Assembly: GCA_031308135.1 (NCBI GenBank)
Contig: JAHLJT010009355.1
Span: forward strand, 1,921,217 to 1,985,216
Length of the DNA: 64,000 nt
DNA from: Acheta domesticus
Lineage: Eukaryota > Arthropoda > Insecta > Orthoptera > Gryllidae
Direction of reading: 5' to 3'
The position numbers and the translations under genes are program-made. Shown in pieces: positions 21,576 through 33,464 of this stretch. Each line of letters opens with the position of its first letter. Position 1 is the first letter of the stretch. The notes beneath the pieces are model-generated. The model was not told the DNA's origin. It saw only the letters and a list, made by a program, of their open reading frames with translations, and did no database searches.

Positions 21576-22125
21576 CGCACTAGCGCCCCTAGGGAGAGCA
21601 ATGGGAAACTACCATAGGTACACTTGGCCATGACAAGTCTCACAAGACGGCGCTGGGGGCTTCTGGACTGCCAACCAGCCACACGGCTGTTAACCTAAGA
21701 GACTTCCTTCTGCCTCTGCCACTCCTCCGGTCTTCGCGGACCTCAATCTGCTCTCCATCCAATGCTGCCAGCGCTCTCCAATGCTGCCAGCGCTTTCTCC
21801 AACGAACCTCCCGTCATGGATTTTTTTCCACCAACTTCATCTTCATCGACTTCACTAGTTAGTCATAATTCCTCTAGTTTGCCTCATACAGTTACACTTT
21901 GTGATTTTAAAAAACAATCTCTCCCTCTCCGTTATTATTTCCCTAGATTCTTTCGTCTCAAAATCTCATTCATCTCCTCTTCTCTTGCTCTTGGCCGTCC
22001 AGGTGTTTTTTGTCCACCCTTTGTGTACGCGACGCTCTGCCTAGTGACAATTGAACTGATATGCAACTTCCTTAGACCATTATAGTAATATTGGCAAAAG
22101 CATACGTCTAGTGTTCTTTACTTAT
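21576..22125. other. no gene recognised
   Basis: Moderate GC. A short tandem of CAATGCTGCCAGCGCT is present at 21760-21795. A 107-codon plus frame (21762-22085) has no recognisable domain. Confidence 0.4.
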
Positions 22126-22127
22126 AC

Positions 22128-22790
22128 TAGCGTACCCGTGCGAGAACTCTGGGATGCCATACCCCACCTTCTTCCTTATTTTTCCATTTTCAAATTAAGC
22201 CTTGAATATCTAGTTTTCTCCAAGACCCTCTTATCCTCCATCAATTGTTCCACCCTTGTCATTACCAACTATTCTTATTTAACTTTAGTATCGAGCAAAG
22301 AGGTACATCCGTGTAATTAAGTCGCATATAATATCAAGTAATAAGTAATTTCAGGTACAGTTACAGATTCTACAAGCTCTGAACAGGTGGGATAGAATCG
22401 AGCAGCATCGAACAAGCAAAAATGTAATAGAATGGTGAAGAAGAGCACATCCTGTAGATTACGGCGTGAGAAACGTTTTTCTTGGGCCTTGGGCCTCAAT
22501 ATTTTTAATTTTAAGGCCGTAGAACGCTTCGTTTAGGAGTTATTTATCGATACAGAGTAAAAAATCCTAACGTGCTTTGCGGATTGCATTTTACCAACAA
22601 ACAAATAAATAAATAATTGTGAATTATTTAAACCAATTCCTTATATTTTTAAAGTCAAATTTCAATTTGTCACGTCTCCGTGAAATTTTCTTGCTTTAGA
22701 GACCTTCTTTATAAAGATTGGTTGCTTGTGAGAGCCGAAAGAGATGCCTATACTACTGAAATAATATAGGAGACGATAAGGGATAGAATG
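22128..22790 (+). repeat. Dispersed repeat family D, copy 1
   Basis: The segment 22430-22790 matches 38882-39130 directly and 31950-32200 in reverse: CGTGAGAAACGTTT, AACGCTTCGTTTAGGAGTT, GCGGATTGC, CAATTTGTCACGTCTC and GAAATAATATAGGAGA are shared. The left end CTAGCGTACCCGTGCGAGAACTC resembles a reverse-strand block near 24890-24940 (GTACCCGTGTGAGAACTC). No protein is recognised and the class is unknown. Confidence 0.65.
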
Positions 22791-24055
22791 ACACTTTACA
22801 GTTTTACACATTTGTTTTATTTAGACATATATCAATAAATGTTTGTTAAATAATTTTATACTTTGTCACACAAGCAAAATAATTAAAACTAAATGCCAAT
22901 TGCATACTTCAGCTTACATGAAATGTAAAACCGAATCACATGAACGGTGTACTAAAACGTCGCGATTCACTGCAATGTTGCCAACAGGTAAAAATGCTAG
23001 GTTAAAATAAAGTTGTAGAAAGAATCTATGTGGAAGCAAAGATTATAAGAAATAAATTTGGTTTTATGTTTTATTGAAATCTCGATGACTGGCCTTGCAT
23101 ATCGAAAAAAAACCTTATGCATATTTCATTTTACATCGTGCATTGGGCTTAGCAATTATAAAACGGCGTCCTTAAACTGAAATATTTTACCGTTTCGATT
23201 ACCTAAATGTTTGCAAATCACACGCAAGACCTGATGCTCTCCCTGCACAGGTCGTAAATTTCTTAAACAGCACCATTTGTCCCGGGCCAGGTGAATCGTA
23301 ATTCCACGTTAAAATACCATCTCGAGCAGGCTCACACATTCACGCTGCATGTGCTACGTAATTATTTCATTAACTTTGTACTTTTTCACCACGAATGTTT
23401 GTGGTTTATGAGAATAACAAACTGTAAATTTGCATGAGTGTTTCGTGTATTAACATATTCAGGCCTCGCAAATTAAAATTTTAATAATTGTAGTATATGA
23501 CCTCAGAATTTCTCCAAGAATTTTTTTCTCGCGCTCCCCATTTCAAAAAGTTTTTGTTTTTTCCCAATTTATACCCCTTTTTGAGTAATGAGGAATGCGT
23601 TGAAACTATATCAAATGCTATTTCTTTCGTTAACTGATATGTACATTTTTAGTGCTTTGTCCGTTTTCCACGCATAAAGCATCCTTTTAAAGCAGCATAT
23701 TTCACCAGTTGGATCTGGATGCAAGCCAGTCACAATTAACCCGAAAATACGCCGCAGATACAGTAGATAAAAAATTCTGCTGTAAAATATATGAGTAAAC
23801 TTTTTGTGAGACTTTTTGGCTACACGGAATCTATTCATTTGCCGAGGTACATTTTATTACTGCTATGTATGCAATACTTTAAAAACATCTCTCTACTGTC
23901 TGAATTATTCAAACTTGCTTTATTAACAATATCGTTGATTGTATTTATACCGTAAAAATAATAAATGAAATTTTACTTTCTATATTTTCTCATTGGGTGT
24001 ATGGAATATGATGAATGATTTCATTGAATCAAAATAACAATGTAAAGTAGCGTCT
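22791..24055. other. no gene recognised
   Basis: AT-rich unassigned sequence. Confidence 0.5.
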
Positions 24056-24063
24056 TCTTAGAT

Positions 24064-24348
24064 CAGGGCTGTCCAACTTAGAAGGGCTAATGGACCACAT
24101 GTCAAATTCTAGTGAAGCCGCGGGCCGCACCGTAATTTAAGATGCTTTTTACCCTAACTAATGAAACTATACCGAAACAAATATACATCAGATATTCTCT
24201 TTTATTCAACATACTTAATGATTAATGTACATACGAGAAAATTAATATATCATTAAATAAAAATAGATGAATTGTGCAATTGTATTGAATTTGGCTGGTA
24301 TAATAAAATTGTTCAAAGCAGTCGCGGGCCGCCAGTTGGAACGCCCTG
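24064..24348 (+). mobile_element. hAT-type MITE (285 bp) with perfect 8-bp target duplication
   Basis: Ends CAGGGCTGTCCAACTT and (reverse complement) CAGGGCGTTCCAACTG form terminal inverted repeats, with a subterminal CGCGGGCCGC near both ends. The flanks are TCTTAGAT at 24056-24063 and again at 24349-24356, an exact 8-bp duplication. CAGGG ends and 8-bp duplications are diagnostic of hAT elements. There is no transposase; it was moved in trans. Confidence 0.93.
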
Positions 24349-24356
24349 TCTTAGAT

Positions 24357-26317
24357 TGAAATACGCTCAAAGCCTGTATTTATTACATCTGAAATACCCT
24401 GCTTTGCCCGGGCATTTAATACAGTAAATTATTAGTCAGCAAGAGGAATTCCATTTATTCATGCCCTGCGGCTGGGGTACTTCTTTCTATTCCATTGTAT
24501 CCCAGCTCCGCCCGCCCCACCCCGCCCCCCCTCCAGCTTATTCCTGTCTTGTCTTGTCTTGTTTTGCCCCCTGTTTGGAAATTTCTGGTCTACATCGCTC
24601 ACATTCCCACTAAAAAAAGTGCACACTTTTCTTACTGAGAGTTACAGCTTCCAAATACTTCTCACTTTATAATTAAAATAATAAATCAAAAGAACAAAGT
24701 AAAATTCTTGTAGACTCACGTATGTTATTTTGTGGGGTTTTATATATTAAAGCAATACTTTCAATAAATTACCACGTTGTAAAATCTCTTTTGTATATTT
24801 TTTCTTTTATCGTATTCATGAAGGAAGGTTTAAAATTTAATTCCTGCCAACTCGTGACATTGAAGGGACTTGTTAGTACTTAAGCCGAGTATAACATGCA
24901 TGAGTTCTCACACGGGTACACTAATCGATAGATCCGGAGTGATATAGATGTCATAACATAATTGATGAATCATAAAAGTAAAATATCCACGCTGAAACGT
25001 AATTGCTGGTTTTTATAATTATTTTGAGGATAACATAAATGTATGTTTAAAGTCCTCTGTGTTAGTAACGTGCAGTATAAAACTTACTTGTTTAGGAAAA
25101 TCAATTCATCATACCATTGAAACATAAGGACAATACTGATCCACCAACATGTACATTATGCGTACACAATAAATTGACAATCACATTCTTAAGTGACTGA
25201 ATCACCTAGCAAACCAATATAAGCATCAGTATTTGATCTTAAGAGCTAGATGCTATGGATCTTAAAATAGTAGAAACCAAGGAATCCAAAAACCTTTTTA
25301 TTTGCTTAGATATAAATATTTTTAAATAAATTAATTTTTGCCTATTTTTATAGAAAAAAGGATGATTTCATCCATCGGGAGCAATTGGTATGCAAAACAA
25401 CAGTATAGATTAATCTTAATATGTAAAGGATCATTGCTTAAGTACGTACCACTGCACTAACCTCTTGCACAGATTGAAGAAAAAAACATTCAACAGAATG
25501 GACCCAAAATGAATTGCAAGGAAGACAACTGGCATGTAAAAAAATGAAATTGCAACAATTATGCCTTATCAGTGAAGGATGTAGAACATTTTGTAAGCAT
25601 GATCACCAAAATCTATTCAATATTTCAGGAGGCTCCGATAAGAATCTTAATTTTACTTTCTAGTTAGAACTCCACACCTATTATGTTCGAATGTCGACTT
25701 TTTGCCTCACAAAACATACAAACATTTTCCATTTTACCAAGTTAAACATGAGATCTGTGTAAAGAATCAAACAGAGTCATAATGAAAATATGCCCTACTA
25801 CCTACAGAATTATTGGCATTTGCTTCCCTCCTTGCAGAATTATTTTCAATGGAGCGAGTGTGCTCTTCACGTAGTTACTCTTGCCTCTGAGTAGCCAATT
25901 CAGAACTTTCATAGACTTCCCATATCCTAGCACTTGTAGTGTGATTTGACAAATGTGACTTTCGTTTCGGCGTCGTTTCAAACAATTTGTTGTTCACAAA
26001 TTTCTTTGTCAGAAGAGTTCGTTCAGAAAAAATACGATATGTATGTATTGTACATTGTACATGACTGTATATTCTGACTCTATCAAACTTCCAATGTTTT
26101 CATGTCACTGTATACCGTAACACAGACTAAGGACAACACATGAACATTCACATTCTTACTACTTTGCTTGCGGCTTTCTTTCAAATGTTTCACCAACGTT
26201 CAGAACTCACAAATCATGAACGTACACACACATACATGTACATAGCCTTATTCAAATCCCAAAACATTTGGTAATGTATTTACATTCTTGTACATTGATA
26301 AAATCACTTGTAGATCT
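24357..26317. other. no gene recognised; scattered repeat pieces
   Basis: The stretch 24490-24570 is C-rich with (CTTGT)n, related in style to the 13.4-kb array. A reverse-strand family D-like terminus lies near 24890-24940. The rest is AT-rich without recognisable genes. Confidence 0.45.
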
Positions 26318-26560
26318 TAGACGCCATCCTCTAATGGCATGCAACTAAACTATTGACATTGATGCACTCTGGAATCTGTGATGTAAAGCCAGGCGAAAAA
26401 TGTCCGGAAAAGTAATTATTTTGTAAATATATTAATATTTATGGTTATAAATCATAGCCTATAGTACTCCGGACCTTTAAAGGAAGGTAGCACAAAGGTT
26501 TCATTAGTATTCGTTCAGTTGATTCAGAGATTATCGCTGTGTGGGTCAACGCAATTCTGA
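26318..26560 (+). repeat. Dispersed repeat family E, copy 1
   Basis: It matches 34125-34355 in the same orientation: CATCCTCTAAT/GAT, GATGCACTCT, GAATCTGT.ATGTAA, TCC.GAAAAGTAAT, TTTTGTAAATATATTAA, TATAGTACTCC and TTCAGAGATTATC. The copies are diverged. The class is unknown. Confidence 0.75.
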
Positions 26561-27180
26561 TTTTATTTATTAGAAGAAGAAGATATAGATTATGAACCAG
26601 AAGAGCTTTACTGAGTGTATGCACAGTACATTAAAACCAAGATTATAATTTTGTAACTATATTGTCACAACAATTTTCTGAAAAGTGTAATCATAAGTGT
26701 AAGTTTCAGAAATACTAGCTTATGAATATAGTTACCTATATTGTTACTCGTATTATTTAAAATATAAACTCACGAGCATCTTTGTAATACCAAGGTGTAC
26801 TATTAGGTTAGCACTAATAGGTACTAGTCCTCAGTAGTAAAGAAATCATTTGCAATACGATTGAACCAGATGAAGTACTGTAACTTTGTTGTAGAAAACA
26901 TGACTTAGACGCTCTCTCAGAAAATACATTAGCTAATATTTTTCAAAACTTTTACCCAAAACTTCTGAGACACAACTTTAAGTAGATTTCTTCTTGAGAG
27001 CGAGACACGAAGGGCGGCGTGGGTCTGGAACACGAGAGGGTTATCTTGCTCTCCTCGTGCGTATTTTCGGAACGCGCCGAAGAAAAACCGTGAGAGAGAA
27101 AACACTTTGGGGTGACGTTTATCGGGCTAATTTGATTTGCACGTGTCTCGCCCTCCTCCAGCATCTCGGGAATATAGATT
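26561..27180. other. no gene recognised
   Basis: AT-rich, becoming CpG-richer from about 27000 into the C-rich array. Confidence 0.4.
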
Positions 27181-27184
27181 CCTT

Positions 27185-27980
27185 CGCGCCCTTCCCTTTT
27201 TCGCTCCCTCCCTCAATTCTCGCCCTCGCTCTGCCCGGCCCACCTATTCCGCCGTCGCGTCGCATCCGGCCGCCCCGCCTAGTCGCCCCCTCTCCCCGCC
27301 TAGCCGCCACCCGCCCCGCCCGGCTCTGCCCTGCCCCGCCTAGCCGCCCCCCGCCCCGCCCGGCCCTGCCCTGCCATGCCCTTCCCTGCCACACCCCGCC
27401 CCTACCCTCCCCGCCCTGCCATGCCCTTCCCTGCCACACCCCGCCCCTACCCTCCCCGCCCCGCCTAGCCGCCCCCTCTCCCCGCCTAGCCGCCACCCGC
27501 CCCGCCCGGCTCTGCCCTGCCCCGCCTAGCCGCCCCCCGCCCCGCCCAGCCCTGCCATGCCCTTCCCCGCCCCGCCCCGCGCCACTCTCCCTGCCACGCA
27601 TCTCCCCGCCCCGCGGTGCTCCTCCCCTCCAGCCGTGCCCAAACCCTCCCCGCCCTACCTTTTCCTGCCCCATCACGCCTTGCCTCGCTCTGACCCACCT
27701 CTTCCCGCCTCGCCCCGCCACAATCCACTCGCTCCGTTGCGCACCTCCCCGTCCCTTCCCACCTTCCCCGCCCTGCCCTCCCCGTCCCTCTCCACCCCTC
27801 CCCGCTACGCCCAATTCCTTCCCACCGCGACCCAACCGCCTCGCCCCGCGCGCAGTCTCTTCCCTCCCCGTCCCGTTTCTCCCCGCCTCGGTCGACCCCG
27901 CCTCACCTATTCCGCCGTCGTTGCGTCGCCTCCACTCGCCGCCCGCCCCGCCCCGCCCCGCCCCGCTCGCGGGCGTATGA
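27185..27980 (+). repeat. C-rich pentamer-type array with ~188-bp higher-order duplication
   Basis: The plus strand is nearly pyrimidine-only with CCCCG, CCTGC, CCCTC and CCTAGCCGCC units. A block CGCCTAGYCGCCCCCTCTCC then CTAGCCGCCACCCGCC recurs about 188 bp apart (near 27277 and 27465). CCATGCCCTTCCCTGCCACA recurs near 27371 and 27420. The proline-rich and glycine-rich long frames are artefacts of the repeat. Confidence 0.85.
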
Positions 27981-28014
27981 TGGATGGTTCCCCGCGAAAT
28001 TGTGCTCGTCCCCT

Positions 28015-28120
28015 TCTGAGCACTGACGTCGACACCGCCTTCGCCGGCGCCTCTGCCGCCCCCGCCCCCGCCCCCGCGAACACGGTGTCGCCGCCGCCGC
28101 CGCCGCCGCCGCCTCCGTCT
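28015..28120 (+). repeat. (CCCCCG)/(CCG)n trinucleotide run
   Basis: GCCCCCGCCCCCGCCCCCGC at about 28058, then about 8 CCG units at 28089-28113. GC-rich low complexity. Confidence 0.85.
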
Positions 28121-28218
28121 GGGAGATCAATGTCTGACACCCGGCCCCCTCCCTGCGCCAGCTGCCACTCTCAGGGCCTGGCGTTCCGCTGCTCGCGATA
28201 GGGCGGGTTTTTACAGCT

Positions 28219-28404
28219 GTACTCCGATTTAAACAGATCTGCACTTGAAGGTCACGAGCTGGAGGGAGAGGGAACACTACAATCCAATCGGGAGCTGCGT
28301 TAGTGCTTGAAGTTTTGGTCTCGAACTCCTCATTGGATAACAATATCCCCGTCTCCTTCCAGCTCGTGGCCTTCAAGTGCCACTATGTTTAAATCGGAGC
28401 ATAG
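28219..28404. repeat. Fold-back inverted repeat (~70-bp arms)
   Basis: The left arm from 28219 (ACTCCGATTTAAACA, GCACTTGAAGGTCACGAGCT, GGAGGGAGAGGG, ATCCAAT) is the reverse complement of the right arm ending at 28404 (ATTGGATAA, CCTTCCAGCTCGTGGC, CTTCAAGTGC, TGTTTAAATCGGAG). Arms are about 85% identical around a ~40-bp loop. No clear target duplication. It is a MITE-like or hairpin element. Confidence 0.85.
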
Positions 28405-28439
28405 GTCCAATTACGCCGCTCATTGTGAAAGGAACTTTT

Positions 28440-28790
28440 TCCACGGTTTCTCCAATCAACGCCCGGCGAATGCTGAAGCAGTACCCTGGCAAAGGGCCTC
28501 TTCCTTGCTCTATTCTCACCCCTTACACACTTACTTCCATTACACTACCACACATACCTGGCGAGCGGCCGGGAGCACAAAGCTTGTCCCGATTGGGGCA
28601 TTGCCCGTCTGGAGGTAGATACCCTGGGAGGAAAATACCGTAAATGGCTAGTAAAATATCGCCAGCTCTCACGCTGCTGTGAGCTATGAACAATATTAAG
28701 CCGCTACCTCTTGGACATAACGAGCTTTATACTTACGGAACTAAGGACCAAAGTAATTAACACCTCTGGAAACACTAAATAATAAATCAA
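28440..28790 (+). repeat. SINE-like dispersed repeat family W, copy 1
   Basis: It matches 61850-62235: CACGGTTTCTCCAATCAACG, GCGAATGC, AGTACCC, CTCACCCCTTACACA, ACACTACCACAC, GCGG/GACCGGTCGGGAGC, then a 3' part ending ACTTACGG..CTAA...GACG.AAGTA.TT..CGC..GGAAACAC. A third, looser copy lies at 35235-35640. Origin unproven; probably a SINE. Confidence 0.65.
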
Positions 28791-30409
28791 TTAATGGTTG
28801 TGTGAGCCTTGTCATTTTCTTCAAATGTTGGGCAAGTTATGACTTAAGCTGATAGACATTTAATAATTCTTATTAAGGAAGAATTTAAAAAGCCATTAAC
28901 GTATTAACTAAAGTAATTGTGTATTGTAGGTTGATCAACGTAAATTGAATCTCTAATATAACTCCTGCAGAATTGGCAGATCATGTTGGAATGAACTGTT
29001 ATGAATGATTCGAATAAATTAATTAAGAAAAACAGAAAACGTAATTTTATTGTTGCATTTACTTACCTCATTGTTACAAAAGATTTTCATAATTACCACC
29101 GTGAAAATCAATGCACTTTTGTGCTCCACTATAATATTGAGACCCGAAAAGCCAACTAGCCAAGCAAAAAATTGTTGTGAATTGCGTTGGTTCCTCGTTG
29201 AATGTTCACTAGTAGTTCATTAATGTCATGAGCATTACGTTAATACTAGTGGCATACATAAGGGAATTTGCTTCTGAACAAAACCACACAAATTAATTTT
29301 CCACAAGGCAGAGTCTTCCGTAAAGTCTACCTATCGCATGATGTCCTGCATCGGAAGTAGTGATTGAGTAAGAGCATTCATTTGTTTGGGGCAGTGTGGG
29401 AATAGGCGAAATAACACTATCGAATTCTATTTGAATTTTTCAGTCGAAATTGAAGGTCATTATTTGACTATTTTTCCTGAGTTTCTGGACACCTAACAAA
29501 AGCTTGGATACATCTCGCATGGCTGAAGGATACTTATTTTTCTTTTAGGTTCTGCACGCAATGGAAATAACTAATATTTGTTATCTCTCCTTAAAGTAGC
29601 CCCAAATCGCAAGTAGACATTTCTAAAGATCCTCAAATCCACTGCCCTCTCATTATTGCTCCCTGCTCGTTTATTTGTAAAAGTGCATGTGTGCGGTTCA
29701 GTGAAACTTTGATGTGTGACCCATTCCTCCATATTGTTGAAAGAATATGTACTTTTAACATTACGTGTAAGTGAATTGCGCATAGAATTTTGCGAAAATT
29801 GTTAGGTTAACTTGTGTGTCCTGACAGTCCGGTCAAAGAATATTGGTCGCACGTACGACAATCGTAAACGTCACAACGAACACTGATTTTCTCACTGTGA
29901 AGCGGGCTCGAATATCTAACGAAGATTACCCGCCGTTCAATTACTGGTGTTAACACAGCGAATTAACACAGTCCGCGAATCTTGACGAATTTACATGGTC
30001 AGATAAATAAAACCATGCCTCATCTGACATGATATTTGCATCGGATCTGGCTGTCCACGAACAATATTTTCACGAAATCAGTTGCAAAAATCAAGTCGAA
30101 CTTGACATTCCGTAACAACCACCTTTTTCATATAAATAAAAATCATCAATTGTTAAATTTCAAATATTAAGAGAGGAATATAAGGAAATGCTCATTTAAA
30201 GCCTTACGATCCCCAATTGCATGTTGATAGGAATGAAGATGTCAAGACCAACTTTAATGAAAGTTGAACTTGATGATAGTACTCTTCAGTGTATTTGCAA
30301 CCTCCTACCTCTCGACCCTCTGGCATTAAGCGTCCTACATGAGGCGTCACCTCCGACCACTTGCCGGCGGCATATCTCTGAGGAACGCGGCAATGCATTA
30401 GCTGCGACA
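28791..30409. other. no gene recognised
   Basis: AT-rich unassigned sequence. Confidence 0.5.
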
Positions 30410-30495
30410 TAAGTCACTGTGATGCTCCGCGCCGCGACCCGCAGCCAAGTGCAGATAAACAGGGAAACCGCTAAACTGAGAGCTTCAAACTTCAG
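30410..30495 (+). repeat. Left 86-bp direct repeat flanking a SINE
   Basis: TAAGTCACTGTGATGCTCCG...GAGAGCTTCAAACTTCAG. It recurs at 30720-30807 with about seven differences. It directly abuts the SINE head. Confidence 0.9.
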
Positions 30496-30497
30496 TG

Positions 30498-30719
30498 TTG
30501 TCGGCCCTGTGGCCGATATCGCTAAGACAGTAGTGCCGTAGTGATCTCAAACCAAGGGTTCGCGGGTTCGAGTCCCGCCTCGGGCATGGTTGTGTGTGTT
30601 CGTCCTTTTGGTCCCCGTCATCACCATATCGTTTCATCCTCATATGATAACATTAAATCCAATAGTGGTCGCTAATGACCGAGTAGTTGATGCGACCTTA
30701 AATAACACCAAAAAAAACG
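30498..30719 (+). mobile_element. tRNA-derived SINE family S, copy 1
   Basis: The head has a box A-like GTGGCCGATATCGC near 30510 and a B box GGGTTCGAGTCCC at 30564-30576, followed by GCCTCGGGCATGG. The body CATCACCATAT, CCAATAGTGGTCGCTAATGACC and GCGACCTTAAATAA is shared with copies at 33154 and 45662. It ends in an A-rich tail. It sits between 86-bp direct repeats. Confidence 0.88.
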
Positions 30720-30807
30720 TAAGTCACTGTGACGCTCCCCGCCGCGACCCGCAGCCAAGGGCAGATAAACAGGGAGACTTCGCTAAACTGACAGCTTCAA
30801 ACTTCAG
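30720..30807 (+). repeat. Right 86-bp direct repeat flanking a SINE
   Basis: Partner of 30410-30495, beginning at the last A of the SINE tail. Confidence 0.9.
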
Positions 30808-31949
30808 TTTACTCCCAATGTGAGGACTTTTATCCGGCCACGCGCTTTGAAGGGCGATCTTGAGGTACAGCGACCTTTCCAAACTGAGTTCCAATGGTTG
30901 CCGGCTCTACACTACAGTCAATATCAGGCTAATATGTGAATGAAGCACAGCGCATAGCTCTTCATTTTCTCCCCTATTTCCGAAAACGTCAGTAAGACAC
31001 AACCCGATCCATATGCAGAGAGCCCTGTACGTGCGGAAGAAATGCCAGGTAATTCTGCAATAGAAAAGTCCCAACATTCTATGCTCCTAAGCAGGTTCAA
31101 CCTGTAGTACATAATTGTGCAAGGGGAAATAAAAAATTTACAGCAACCACTTGGGGAATTATTACCCACCTTTGTTGGGCATTCAAGACTTTTCTGAATT
31201 TAATGTTTGACAAGTTCGTTTACCTTTAATACTAAAAATTTGCTTGATTGTATTTTCAGATTCTTCTGGATCTTCATCCGGTAATATAATTGAAGTTAAC
31301 TAATGGTCTTGAAATCCATGCTATTCGTTTTAGAACTAACTTGAAAATAAGGCGAATATAAATTTTCCTATGGCAAACTTTTTCTTTCACAGTTCTAGAG
31401 TTTGATAAGTAAAACATTTTTATCAATATTTCAGTTTACAGTTGATTATTTGTCATTAAAATGTTGAGATAAAAGCTTTTGATAAGATAATTTCGATAAG
31501 ATAAAAGTTGAAGTAGATATTTGTTTCATTTTAATTGAAAATTGTAGCACAAATTCTTTCGTTTATATAATCCGTCAAGACTAATATTTGAAATCCTATC
31601 AAAAACTGCACTTAGGTGTTGTTTTGTCCACACCGGAGATCAATAGCTACATCATCAATCTTACCCAAGATCACTTTCACCTGGTATAGTTTTATTAATG
31701 ATAAGGCTACACCTGATAGATTATTTTAATTCATATCTTGCTTTTCCAGTGTTAACTGACTTACAGAATTCAATATCACATCTTCATTTATTTCTGTTAC
31801 AAGCAAAATACTTGCCTCGGCTTTCTTTACATCCAATCCTTGTAAAAGAGGAAAAAGATCGATATACATATAAAAAACGAAGTCCGGTTAGTTACACCAT
31901 TTATAACTCAAGAACGACTGGACCAATTTTAATTATCTCTGTTTCGTTT
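30808..31949. other. no gene recognised
   Basis: AT-rich. The plus frame 31698-31979 includes SPVSYTIYNSRTTGP, a reading of ATAACTCAAGAACGACTGGACC, which belongs to repetitive family D-type sequence, not a host gene. Confidence 0.4.
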
Positions 31950-32270
31950 GATTCAACTCCGCTGCGCATAGCTGAATAATTATTAAAATATCGAAAAAAT
32001 AGCGCTAGATGACGCTATGGAATAAAAAACTAAATATTCATATCAAATGCAACCCGTTACACTCGGTAGCATTTTTGAATATATATCCTTAAATAACTCC
32101 TAAACGAAGCGTTCTAGGACATTAAAAAGTAAATTTTGAGGCCATCTCAAAGAAACGTTTCTCACACCGTAATATACAGGATGAACTTCTTGAACATTCT
32201 ATTACGTTTTTGCTGGTCCGGCGCATCTCGACATTACCTCACTTGCTCAGAGACGTGCATAATCTGCAAC
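31950..32270 (-). repeat. Dispersed repeat family D, copy 2 (reverse)
   Basis: The reverse complement matches 22400-22560 and 38882-38940 (CGTGAGAAACGTTTCT, TAGAACGCTTCGTTTAGGAG, TTATTTAA.GATA). It extends further than copy 1 through a CTAGCGCTATTTTTTCGATA region. A short (GAGACA)n purine run follows. Confidence 0.7.
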
Positions 32271-32274
32271 TAAA

Positions 32275-32465
32275 TGCGAATGGGAGAGACAGAGAACTGC
32301 AGAGACAGAGACAGGCAGACAGAGAGGCACAGAGATAGTCAGGCAGACTGAGACAGGGACAGAGAGAGAGAGAGAGAGAGAGTGGGAAGCAGAGAGAGAT
32401 ACGGTAAGAGAGACGGAGAAATAAAGGGAGAGGGAAGGAGAAAAAAGGAGATAAAGGGCAGAACA
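32275..32465 (+). repeat. Purine-rich (AGAGACAG)n tract
   Basis: Degenerate GAGACAGAGA and AGAGAGAG units. The leucine/serine-rich minus frames are artefacts. Confidence 0.88.
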
Positions 32466-33153
32466 TAGTCTGCCGGGCTCCGCTATTTTTATATAAATCA
32501 CTGTGTTTAAGATTAATATTTTTAATGAAATTGGTTCAACTTTCAATAAAATACTAAAATTTTCTTTCATTTTATTACACAGTTCATTGCTATTAGAATA
32601 AAAAAGTGAATGTTACGCATCTGCTACTGGCCTCGAGCGAAACTCCAGGTACCAGTTCGCCGCTTTTCTACTGGTCTCTGGTAGAATACATTAGAAACCA
32701 ATCTGGTCTTAACCACAGGCGAAAAATTATGATCTTGGTACACGTTCCAGTATATTCTTTAAATTATTTATTTTCCACATTTCTGTTGTATTAATCTTTA
32801 CAAAACTTTGTAAGGAACTTAGACAATTCTGAAGAAAAGTCTGTTCGCATCTATTGTTACGCTAATTTTTGTGGTATCGATGTCGTATACATGTTGAATT
32901 CATTTTGTGGAAATTTATATAAATCAACAAGACTAGTAATCAAATTCCACATTGTGCAACACAATTATTTTCATATTTTTTCTTCTCACATATTTATAAA
33001 GAAAAGTTTGAAATAATTTCTTGAAAGCCACTTCAATGCAATTGACATTTAAATGTAATTTACGTGTCTTTAATTGAATTCTAGTTTGCGAAGGGCTCAT
33101 TGATAAATAGTCGCTGATGAAAGACACCATTAATCACTTAGACAATAATTGTG
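32466..33153. other. no gene recognised
   Basis: AT-rich unassigned sequence. Confidence 0.5.
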
Positions 33154-33356
33154 TGCCGATCCGCGGTGGCCGAGATCGTTGAGCCAGTAGTTTCATAGCG
33201 ATCTCGGACCCAAAGATCGCGGGTTCGAGTCCCGCCTCAGGCATGGTTGTACTTGTGTTCGTCCTTTCACTCCTTGTCATCACCATATTATTACATAACG
33301 TTAAACCCAATAGTGGTCGCTAATGACCTTGATGTTAATGCGACCTAAAATAAAAA
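33154..33356 (+). mobile_element. tRNA-derived SINE family S, copy 2
   Basis: The head is GCCGATCCGCGG, then box A TGGCCGAGATCG at 33167-33178 and B box GGGTTCGAGTCCC at 33221-33233. The body is the same as copies 1 and 3. The tail AAAATAAAAATACTACTACT passes into (TAA)n. Confidence 0.9.
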
Positions 33357-33419
33357 TACTACTACTAATAATAATAGTTGTAGTAGTAATAATAATAATG
33401 ATAGTAATAATTAAGAATA

Positions 33420-33464
<45 letters not shown>
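33357..33464 (+). repeat. (TAA)n/(TAG)n microsatellite following the SINE tail
   Basis: Interrupted TAG and TAA trinucleotides, then about 13 pure TAA units at 33421-33463. Confidence 0.9.

Noticed and set aside
27000..28370. Proline-, arginine- and glycine-rich long frames around the C-rich array
   Set aside because: Composition artefact of pentamer repeats with few stops; overlapping frames on both strands.
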